Source: Clostridiales bacterium UBA1779 (lineage in GTDB: Bacteria; Bacillota; Clostridia; Oscillospirales; CAG-272). From it: 6,242 nt of DNA. Shown one piece after another: positions 1-4,600 of this stretch. The position numbers and the translations under genes were made by a program. Where the stretch lies: NCBI GenBank assembly GCA_002314565.1, contig DCGL01000138.1:1-6242 (forward strand). Direction: 5' to 3'. The notes beneath the pieces are model-generated. The model searched no databases, was not told the origin of the DNA, and saw only the letters and a program-made list of their open reading frames with translations. The first letter of the stretch is position 1; each line of letters opens with the position of its first letter.

Positions 1-933
1 GTTCATATTGGCCTGAATCTTGAAAATAAAGGCAGAGAAATCCGGGTCGAAGGGGTCAACGGGGCCGGTTTCAGTATTTCTCGGAAGAGGTGAGGAGGTC
101 ATCTTCAGAAAATGTTCAAGGAAGGTTTCGACACCGAAGTTGTTCAGTGCGGAGCCGAAGAATACGGGGCTCAGCCTACCTGTGCGGACCTTTTCCATAT
201 CGAAGTCGAAGCCTGCCCCGTCGATAAGCTCAATCTGCTCGCAGAGCTCAAGGCGGAGCTTTTCACCGATAAGTTCATCAAGCTTTGCTGTGTCGTTTAT
301 GTCACAGTCTATGGCGGCAAGACGGTCGCGTCCGCGGTGTGCGTCGGCAAAAGAGAGAATCTTGTGTGCCTCTCTGTCATACACTCCCTTGAAGGAGACT
401 CCGCTTCCGATAGGCCAGTTCATGGCGTGAGTGCCGATACCGAATTCGGTTTCGAGCTCGTCAAGCAGGTCGAAGGGGTCGCGGGCATCGTGGTCGAGCT
501 TGTTGATGAAGGTGAAAATCGGGATGTGACGCATGGCGCAGACCTTGAAAAGCTTTCTCGTCTGCGGCTCGATACCCTTTGCGGCGTCGATTACCATTAC
601 GGCACTGTCAGCCGCCATCAGTGTGCGGTAAGTATCTTCAGAGAAGTCCTGATGTCCGGGTGTATCCAGAATATTTACGCAGTAGCCCTCATACTCAAAC
701 TGCATAACGGAAGAGGTGATTGAAATACCTCTTTTTTTCTCCATTTCCATCCAGTCGGAAACGGCATGCTTGTCAGACGCCTTTCCCTTTACCGAGCCGG
801 CTGACTGTATGGCTCCGCCGTATAAAAGCAGCTTTTCGGTCAGTGTCGTTTTACCTGCGTCAGGATGGGAAATAATCGCGAAGGTTCTTCTTCTTTCGAT
901 ATTTTCTTTTGTTACGCTGTCAATAGTGCCCAA
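1..933 (-). CDS. prfC: Peptide chain release factor 3 (RF3), 5' part; 3' end cut off by the window
   Basis: This is a translational GTPase that recycles RF1/RF2 from the ribosome after peptide release, in the cytoplasm. The window shows the first 311 codons; the family is about 530 residues long, so roughly 215 C-terminal residues lie outside. Seen motifs: P-loop SHPDAGKTT at about 22-30, RGISITSSV at about 68-76 (switch I/G2), DTPGHQDFSEDTYRTL at about 90-105 (G3), and NKLDHD at 144-149 (G4). The segment RLSPVFFGSALNNFG and the final FIFKIQANMN match the end of the G domain and the start of domain II of RF3 rather than EF-G. The start is TTG at 933-931: the frame has a TGA four codons upstream, no ATG precedes the conserved N terminus, and GAGG sits 7 nt before the TTG. 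It is divergent from the DUF4160/DUF2442 pair and has its own promoter. Family assignment is firm. Confidence 0.96.
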   Translation of the reverse strand, partial: MGTIDSVTKENIERRRTFAIISHPDAGKTTLTEKLLLYGGAIQSAGSVKGKASDKHAVSDWMEMEKKRGISITSSVMQFEYEGYCVNILDTPGHQDFSEDTYRTLMAADSAVMVIDAAKGIEPQTRKLFKVCAMRHIPIFTFINKLDHDARDPFDLLDELETEFGIGTHAMNWPIGSGVSFKGVYDREAHKILSFADAHRGRDRLAAIDCDINDTAKLDELIGEKLRLELCEQIELIDGAGFDFDMEKVRTGRLSPVFFGSALNNFGVETFLEHFLKMTSSPLPRNTETGPVDPFDPDFSAFIFKIQANMN

Positions 934-940
934 AGCAAAT

Positions 941-944
941 CCTC
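941..944 (-). promoter_or_regulatory. Ribosome binding site that fixes the prfC TTG start
   Basis: GAGG on the minus strand, followed by 7 nt and then TTG at 933-931. An in-frame TGA upstream excludes any longer N terminus, and the next in-frame codons already encode the conserved RF3 N terminus, so this SD decides the non-ATG start. Confidence 0.75.
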
Positions 945-976
945 AAATATCTTTCTTTTTTATTATCAAACATTAT

Positions 977-1006
977 ATTATACCATATTTATATTTATTT
1001 ATGCAA
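977..1006 (-). promoter_or_regulatory. Promoter of prfC (sigma-A, extended -10)
   Basis: Minus strand: TTGCAT at 1006-1001, an 18-nt spacer, and TATAAT at 982-977. The TG at 985-984 gives an exact extended -10 (TGGTATAAT), which would compensate for the weak -35. The start site would be near 970, leaving a leader of about 37 nt before the TTG start codon. The box match is direct; promoter activity is inferred. Confidence 0.7.
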
Positions 1007-1110
1007 GAATTATTTGTGTTAAATACAACCATAAAATCTGTGGAAATTTATATGATATATTACAGAACAAATTCCAATAAAGAAAGTGTAAGCTAATATA
1101 CACACCCTTA

Positions 1111-1139
1111 TTGACAATATCACGGTATCGTGATATAAT
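1111..1139 (+). promoter_or_regulatory. Promoter of the DUF4160/DUF2442 operon with a palindromic operator in its spacer
   Basis: TTGACA at 1111-1116, a 17-nt spacer, and TATAAT at 1134-1139, with TG at 1131-1132 forming an extended -10: a perfect sigma-A consensus. The spacer and the first bases of the -10 form a perfect inverted repeat, ATATCACG at 1117-1124, GTAT, CGTGATAT at 1129-1136. A repressor bound there would cover the -10 and most of the spacer. So strong a core promoter on an accessory module suggests that it is normally repressed. The DNA-binding-like C terminus of the DUF2442 protein is the obvious candidate repressor (inference). Confidence 0.85.
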
Positions 1140-1168
1140 GTCATAAAAGAAAATAAGGAGACTTTGAA

Positions 1169-1423
1169 ATGCCTGTAATTTCCCGTTTTTATGGAATTAT
1201 TATTCGTATGTATTTTCAATCAAGTGATCATAATCCTCCTCATATTCACGCTGTGTATAATGAGGATGTCGCTGAGATTGATATTAAAAGCAGTAAAGTC
1301 CCGGAAGGATATCTGCCCCCCAAAGCTCTTGCTATGGTAATCGAATGGATAGATCTTCACAGAGGCGAGCTGATGAAAATTTGGGATACTCAGGAGTTCA
1401 TTCAAATTCCGCCGCTTCAATAA
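1169..1423 (+). CDS. DUF4160 domain protein, first gene of a two-gene module
   Basis: An 84-residue protein of the DUF4160 family, recognised by the N-terminal pattern MPVISRFYGIIIRMYF and the conserved HNPPHIHA at residues 21-28, followed by a short beta segment (AEIDIKSS) and a helix (ALAMVIEWIDLHRGELMKIW). Length is normal for the family and there is no signal peptide or membrane segment, so it is presumably cytoplasmic. AAGGAG at 1155-1160 lies 8 nt before the ATG. The next gene begins 10 nt after its stop, and that gene's SD overlaps the stop codon, so the two are co-transcribed and probably translationally coupled. DUF4160 and DUF2442 proteins are, as I recall, often encoded side by side and are sometimes listed as toxin-antitoxin candidates; I know of no established activity. 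The conserved histidines could be a metal or catalytic site (inference). Family call firm, function unknown. Confidence 0.88.
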   Translation: MPVISRFYGIIIRMYFQSSDHNPPHIHAVYNEDVAEIDIKSSKVPEGYLPPKALAMVIEWIDLHRGELMKIWDTQEFIQIPPLQ

Positions 1424-1433
1424 GGAGATTACT

Positions 1434-1871
1434 ATGTTTCATAAAATCAAAAATGTCAGCCCTTTGCCGGATTACAAACTGAGTATTCAGTTTGCAGAAG
1501 GGGAAACAAAAATATATGATGTTAAGCCATGCTTTGAAAAATGGAAGCCTTTTAAGGTGTTGACGGCAGACACAAATATGTTTTATGATGTAAGCGTTGA
1601 TACCGGAGGTTACGGAATCGTTTGGAATGATGATCTTGACCTGTCATGTAACGAACTTTGGGAAAACGGAACAAAAGTTAATACTCCGTTTGATGGTTTG
1701 ATTGCCCTTAGCGACGCTACTATCCTGTGGGGGCTGAACGAAAGTACTTTACGTAAAGCCATCTCATACGGCAAGCTTGTAAATGGCGTTGACGTCTGTA
1801 AGTACGGCAAACAGTGGGTCGTTTCAATGAAGGCAATGACACGTGAATACGGACAGCCTATAAACGGTTAA
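1434..1871 (+). CDS. DUF2442 protein with C-terminal helix-turn-helix-like segment (possible antitoxin/autorepressor)
   Basis: A 145-residue protein. Residues 1 to about 80 match DUF2442: KNVSPLPDYKLSIQFAEGE, then the IYDVKP turn, YDVSVDTGGYGIVWNDDLDL and SCNELWENG. Residues about 91-140 form a separate domain: LSDATILWGLNESTLRKAI resembles an excisionase/MerR-like helix-turn-helix, followed by a GKLVNGVD wing and KYGKQWVVSMKAMTREYG. I have seen this C-terminal pattern in small Firmicutes regulators, where it usually stands alone. AAGGAG at 1422-1427 overlaps the stop of the DUF4160 gene, 6 nt before the ATG. A DNA-binding domain in the second gene of a tight pair, with a palindrome in the shared promoter, fits an autoregulating antitoxin (inference). 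Base composition is AT-richer than in the ribosomal genes. Domain calls: DUF2442 firm, helix-turn-helix probable. Confidence 0.85.
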   Translation: MFHKIKNVSPLPDYKLSIQFAEGETKIYDVKPCFEKWKPFKVLTADTNMFYDVSVDTGGYGIVWNDDLDLSCNELWENGTKVNTPFDGLIALSDATILWGLNESTLRKAISYGKLVNGVDVCKYGKQWVVSMKAMTREYGQPING

Positions 1872-1883
1872 CGGTAAATTATG

Positions 1884-1913
1884 GGGAAGCCAATGTTAAG
1901 CTATGGCGTTCCC
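1884..1913 (+). repeat. Hairpin just after the DUF2442 gene
   Basis: GGGAAGCCA at 1884-1892 pairs with TGGC at 1904-1907 and TTCCC at 1909-1913, giving 9 bp with one bulged G at 1908 and an 11-nt loop. It has no U tract. It precedes the first terminator-like hairpin and occupies the position that the long 2012-2070 hairpin has before the second terminator. Confidence 0.45.
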
Positions 1914-1920
1914 GTGGCTA

Positions 1921-1956
1921 ATAAAAGAGCAGCCACCGAAGTGACTGCTCTTTTAT
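1921..1956 (+). terminator. Terminator of the DUF4160/DUF2442 operon (symmetrical, could work both ways)
   Basis: ATAAAAGAGCAG at 1921-1932 pairs perfectly with CTGCTCTTTTAT at 1945-1956; inside, CAC/GTG adds 3 bp around a CGAA tetraloop after one C/A mismatch. The U tract is short (TTTTAT). A competing fold exists: GTGGCT at 1914-1919 can pair with AGCCAC at 1931-1936, which would disrupt the terminator stem. It lies 50 nt after the DUF2442 stop and opposes the rplA terminator. Confidence 0.75.
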
Positions 1957-2011
1957 GTTCTGCGCTTTCTGAAACCCAAACTTCACCTTGAGCTTCTCAG
2001 AAAGATGCAGA

Positions 2012-2070
2012 AGCGTCGGGAATACTGCGCAGGCGTACAAAATCGTACGTCAAGCAGTGTTCCCGACGCT
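2012..2070. repeat. Long near-perfect hairpin between the two terminators
   Basis: AGCGTCGGGAATACTGC at 2012-2028 pairs with 2054-2070 over 17 bp with one G-U wobble. After a 3x2 internal loop, GGCGTAC at 2032-2038 pairs with GTACGTC at 2045-2051 (7 bp, one wobble) around the 6-nt loop AAAATC. There is no U tract, so it is not itself an intrinsic terminator. It lies inside the 1989-2133 inverted repeats. Confidence 0.65.
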
Positions 2071-2071
2071 A

Positions 2072-2109
2072 ATAAAAATACCGTCGGAAAAATCCGACGG
2101 CATTTTTAT
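2072..2109 (-). terminator. Terminator of the rpmG-secE-nusG-rplK-rplA operon
   Basis: On the plus strand, ATAAAAAT (2072-2079), A, CCGTCGGA (2081-2088), loop AAAA, TCCGACGG (2093-2100), C, ATTTTTAT (2102-2109). This is a 16-bp stem with one A/C mismatch. Read on the minus strand, it begins 28 nt after the rplA stop codon, with a GC-rich core followed by TATTTTTAT. It is nearly symmetrical, so it would also stop plus-strand read-through. Confidence 0.88.
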
Positions 2110-2137
2110 GTTCTGCGCTTTCTGAGAAGCTCAAAAA

Positions 2138-2833
2138 TCAGCCGAGTTTAGCGGCATTAATCTTAATGCCAGGTCCCATTGTTGCAGCGATAACGCAGCT
2201 CTTAATGTACTGTCCCTTTGCAGAGGCAGGCTTTGCCTTGATGATGGCGCCCATGAGAGTGTTGAGGTTCTCATTGAGCTTCTCATCGCCGAAGGAAACC
2301 TTGCCGATGGGGCAGTGAATGATGTTGGTCTTGTCAAGTCTGTACTCAACCTTACCGGCCTTGGCTTCGTTAACAGCCTGGGCAACGTTGGGGGTTACTG
2401 TACCGTTCTTGGGAGAAGGCATTAAGCCCTTAGGACCGAGAACTTTACCGAGACGACCGATAACGCCCATCATATCGGGGGAAGCGATAACTACGTCGAA
2501 TTCGAACCAGTTTTCCTTGGTGATCTTTTCAACGAATTCCATACCGCCGACATAATCAGCTCCGGCAGCCTTGGCAGCTTCAACCTTGTCATCCTTGCAG
2601 AAAACAAGAGTTCTTACTGTCTTACCTGTTCCGTTGGGAAGGACGACAGCGCCTCTGACCTGCTGGTCAGCATGGCGGGAGTCAACGCCGAGACGGACAT
2701 GAAGTTCAACTGTTTCGTCGAACTTTGCCTTGCCGGTCTGGCAAACAAGCTTTACAGCCTCAGCGGCATCATACTGCTTGCTTCTATCAATGAGCTTTGC
2801 GCTCTCTACATACTTTTTACCCTTATTAGCCAT
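2138..2833 (-). CDS. rplA: Large ribosomal subunit protein L1
   Basis: A 231-residue L1, the usual bacterial length. It forms the L1 stalk on 23S rRNA, helps move deacylated tRNA out of the E site, and in many bacteria represses its own operon by binding the mRNA. Seen: MANKGKKYVESAKLIDR start, the PNGTGKTVRTLVF segment of domain I, the domain II region with IGRLGKVLGPKGLMPSPKN and GTVTPNV, then KAGKVEYRLDKTNIIHCPIGK and SFGDEKLNENL, ending in ATMGPGIKIN. AGGAGG lies 8 nt before the ATG, in the 16-nt gap after rplK. It is the last gene of the operon: a strong terminator follows directly, and the rplJ-rplL pair that often comes next is missing. Confidence 0.98.
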   Translation of the reverse strand: MANKGKKYVESAKLIDRSKQYDAAEAVKLVCQTGKAKFDETVELHVRLGVDSRHADQQVRGAVVLPNGTGKTVRTLVFCKDDKVEAAKAAGADYVGGMEFVEKITKENWFEFDVVIASPDMMGVIGRLGKVLGPKGLMPSPKNGTVTPNVAQAVNEAKAGKVEYRLDKTNIIHCPIGKVSFGDEKLNENLNTLMGAIIKAKPASAKGQYIKSCVIAATMGPGIKINAAKLG

Positions 2834-2849
2834 TGTACGTTCCTCCTAA

Positions 2850-3275
2850 TCAGTCCTCGACGGTGATACCCATTGAGCGGGCTGTTCCGGCGATCATACT
2901 CATAGCAGCCTCAATTGAAGCGGCGTTAAGGTCAGGCATCTTTGTTTCGGCAATCTTTCTTACCTGATCCTTGGTCAGCTGTGCAACCTTTGTCTTGTTG
3001 GGCTTATCGGAAGCCTTGTCAAGACCGGCAGCCTTCAGAATAAGAACGGGTGCGGGAGGGGTCTTTGTGATAAAGGTGAAGGAACGGTCAGCGTAAACAG
3101 TGATAACGACAGGGATGATAAGACCGATGTCATTCTTTGTTCTTTCGTTGAATTCCTTTGTGAAAACGGGGATAGCGACACCGTACTGACCCAGAGCGGG
3201 ACCTACGGGAGGCTGGGGTGTTGCCTTACCGGCGGGAAGCTGGAGCTTAATGTAGCCCAATATTTTCTTTGCCAT
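2850..3275 (-). CDS. rplK: Large ribosomal subunit protein L11
   Basis: A 141-residue L11, full length. It binds the GTPase-associated region of 23S rRNA (helices 43/44) at the base of the L7/L12 stalk and contacts translation factors; its C-terminal domain binds the RNA. Seen: the N-terminal IKLQLPAGKATPQPPVGPALGQ with the proline-rich hinge region, then GLIIPVVITVYADRSFTFI and TKTPPAPVLILKAAG, and the C-terminal RNA-binding helices ending AMSMIAGTARSMGITVED. After GPALGQ the usual GVNIM-like stretch reads YGVAIPVF, a modest deviation. GGAGGA lies 8 nt before the ATG. A 59-nt gap to nusG holds a foldable leader, and rplA follows after 16 nt. Confidence 0.98.
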   Translation of the reverse strand: MAKKILGYIKLQLPAGKATPQPPVGPALGQYGVAIPVFTKEFNERTKNDIGLIIPVVITVYADRSFTFITKTPPAPVLILKAAGLDKASDKPNKTKVAQLTKDQVRKIAETKMPDLNAASIEAAMSMIAGTARSMGITVED

Positions 3276-3291
3276 TTTATTTTTCCTCCAT

Positions 3292-3334
3292 GTGGTTTTT
3301 GGCGAAAGGTCTCAAAAATTTACCTTTCTCCCAC
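3292..3334 (-). promoter_or_regulatory. Candidate L1 autoregulatory mRNA site before rplK
   Basis: Minus-strand RNA: GUGG (3334-3331) pairs with CCAC (3295-3292); an asymmetric internal loop has GA on the 5' side and GCCAAAAA on the 3' side; GAAAGGU (3328-3322) pairs with ACCUUUC (3310-3304) around an 11-nt loop. The rplK SD (GGAGG, 3289-3285) follows within 2 nt. Two short stems with an asymmetric loop, a GUGGGAG 5' side and ACCAC next to the rplK SD match what I remember of L1 leaders in Firmicutes. The pairing is seen; the identity is inferred. Confidence 0.55.
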
Positions 3335-3880
3335 TTATTTGACCGGTGATACAGCTGATGAATCCAGCTCAACCGGCATGTCACGGCGGCCTCTTCTGAT
3401 GAGGACCGTAACGGTTTTAAGATCGTCAGATACTGACTGTACCGTACCCGAGTAGCCTTCGAACAGGCCGCTTGTGACGGTAACTTCTTCCCCGACTGCA
3501 AAGTCGAGACGGACTTCGGTCTTTTTCTCTTCAATCATGAGACCTTCGACCTCGGCATCCGTAAGCGGTGTGGGGCGTGAGCCGGGGCCGACAAAGCCGG
3601 TAACACCGGTGATGTTTCTGACTACGTGCCAGCTGGCATCGGTCATAATCATCTTGATAAGAACGTATCCGGGGAAGAGCTTAACTTCCTTTTCAACCTG
3701 TTCTTCGCCCTTTTTCTCCAGAACGGTTTCTGTGGGAATGCGGATGTCGAAAATCATATCTCCGAGACCGCGGTTCTCAACCATCTTCTGAAGACTGGTC
3801 ATCACCTTGTTTTCATAGCCTGAGTACGTATGGACCACATACCAACGTACACCGACATTCATATCATTGATATCACTCAT
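3335..3880 (-). CDS. nusG: Transcription elongation/termination factor NusG
   Basis: A 181-residue NusG, normal length. It binds RNA polymerase near the clamp and influences pausing, Rho termination and coupling to ribosomes. Seen: NGN domain from WYVVHTYSGYENKV (13-26) through LFPGYVLIKM (68-77), WHVVRNITGVTGFVG and PTPLTDAE, then a KOW domain at about 128-160 with GEEVTVTSGLFEGYSGTVQ. The usual MFGRETPVEL ending of the KOW reads RRGRRDMPVEL here, keeping PVEL but replacing the common Met-Phe by Arg-Arg. The ATG overlaps the secE stop (TAATG) and no Shine-Dalgarno is visible before it, so translation probably depends on ribosomes finishing secE. A second ATG at codon 7 also lacks an SD and would still leave a complete NGN domain. 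Confidence 0.97.
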   Translation of the reverse strand: MSDINDMNVGVRWYVVHTYSGYENKVMTSLQKMVENRGLGDMIFDIRIPTETVLEKKGEEQVEKEVKLFPGYVLIKMIMTDASWHVVRNITGVTGFVGPGSRPTPLTDAEVEGLMIEEKKTEVRLDFAVGEEVTVTSGLFEGYSGTVQSVSDDLKTVTVLIRRGRRDMPVELDSSAVSPVK

Positions 3881-4428
3881 TATTTAAGCAGGCTTGATAC
3901 GACGGGTCCGAGAGCCTGAATACCTTCAGAGAAGATAACGTCAAGCAGACCGATCATAATTGCAAAAAACAGTGACAGAACGATAACAACAACGGTGTTT
4001 TTCTTTACGTCGCGCAGCGGCGACCAGACAACTTTTTTAAGTTCGCTGATATAATCCTTTGCGAACTTGTTTACACGCTCCTTGAATTTGGCGTTTACGA
4101 AGTAGAGAACTGCAAGAACAATGAGAGCTACGAGAACGATACCGCCTGCGATGATTCCATCCCAGTTGATTTCCTTTTCTGTTTCTGTCTCATTTGTCTC
4201 AGTCTCTTCCGAACCGGTGGCTGTAACAGCGCCTTCGGTATCACCCTCATCAGCGGTAACGGCTAATTCCGCATCGTCTGCGTTTTCGGCAACGGCCTCT
4301 TCGGTGGTTGCAGCTTCGGCAGCGTCAGCAGATGCACTGGTGTCTTCGTCAGCAAAGACGGGAGCTACACAGAGTGTCAGTGTGAGCAGTACTGCCAGAA
4401 TGACAGCTGCAAATTTTCTGAGCTTCAT
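3880..4428 (-). CDS. secE: Preprotein translocase subunit SecE with N-terminal signal peptide and acidic extension
   Basis: SecE is the clamp-like essential subunit of the SecYEG channel. The conserved part is at the C terminus: amphipathic FAKDYISELKKVVWSPLRDV (122-141) and the last membrane helix at about 145-167. This core alone would be a normal Gram-positive SecE of about 60-70 residues, but the protein has 182. Residues 1-26 form a typical signal peptide: MKLRK, a hydrophobic stretch, then PVFA before DED. Residues 27 to about 86 are rich in Ala, Thr and acidic residues (about 22 Asp/Glu, first Lys at 85), and another membrane helix spans about 91-111. This gives an E. coli-like three-helix topology with a long external acidic loop and a possibly cleavable first helix. 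AAGGAG overlaps the rpmG stop, 6 nt before the ATG. Its position between rpmG and nusG confirms the identity. Confidence 0.95.
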   Translation of the reverse strand: MKLRKFAAVILAVLLTLTLCVAPVFADEDTSASADAAEAATTEEAVAENADDAELAVTADEGDTEGAVTATGSEETETNETETEKEINWDGIIAGGIVLVALIVLAVLYFVNAKFKERVNKFAKDYISELKKVVWSPLRDVKKNTVVVIVLSLFFAIMIGLLDVIFSEGIQALGPVVSSLLK

Positions 4429-4438
4429 ATGCTACTCC

Positions 4439-4600
4439 TTACTTTGATTCTTTGTGAACAGTGTGCTTACGGCAGAACTTGCAGAACTTCTTAAGCTCAA
4501 GTCTGTCGGGCGTGTTCTTCTTGTTTTTCTTTGTGTCGTAGTTTCTCTGCTTGCATTCTGAGCAAACGAGTGTAACCTTGACTCTCTGATCATTAGCCAT
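4439..4600 (-). CDS. rpmG: Large ribosomal subunit protein L33, zinc-ribbon (CxxC) type
   Basis: A 53-residue L33. Its sequence opens MANDQRVKVTLVCSECKQRN and continues with YDTKKNKKN, TPDRLELKKFCKFCRKHT and VHKESK. The two CxxC pairs, CSEC (13-16) and CKFC (40-43), mark the zinc-binding form, as opposed to the Cys-lacking paralogue that some bacteria use under zinc shortage. AGGAGG at 4616-4611 lies 10 nt before the ATG. It is the first gene of the rpmG-secE-nusG-rplK-rplA operon; its TAA is part of the SD for secE, so expression is tightly linked. No tRNA-Trp gene is seen between rpmG and secE, where some bacteria have one. Confidence 0.97.
   Translation of the reverse strand: MANDQRVKVTLVCSECKQRNYDTKKNKKNTPDRLELKKFCKFCRKHTVHKESK

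Larger units (their letters stand above)
1989..2133. repeat. 145-bp segment bounded by 23/24-nt inverted repeats (MITE-like)
   Basis: The left arm 1989-2012 read on the opposite strand equals the right arm 2111-2133, except that AT in one replaces G in the other. The interior is made of two hairpins back to back (2012-2070 and 2072-2109). No open reading frame and no clear target-site duplication are seen at the edges. The right arm ends 4 nt from the rplA stop codon. It could be a small palindromic repeat element or a terminator region enlarged by recombination; copy number elsewhere would decide. Confidence 0.5.

Noticed and set aside
112..723. Open frame of 203 codons on the plus strand (and a second one at 20-430)
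   Set aside because: Both lie antisense within prfC, whose conserved RF3 motifs read continuously on the minus strand; neither has an SD or a recognisable product.
1086..1103. GTGTA/TACAC inverted repeat just upstream of the module promoter
   Set aside because: Only 5 bp with an 8-nt loop in AT-rich DNA; not distinguishable from chance.
1019..1219. Minus-strand frame of 66 codons across the intergenic region
   Set aside because: It crosses the module promoter and the start of the DUF4160 gene on the other strand, has no SD, and is low-complexity AT-rich sequence.
3858..3872. ATATCA/TGATAT palindrome near the start of nusG
   Set aside because: It falls inside codons for the N terminus of NusG (repeated Asp-Ile/Asn-Asp codons), so the coding sequence explains it.
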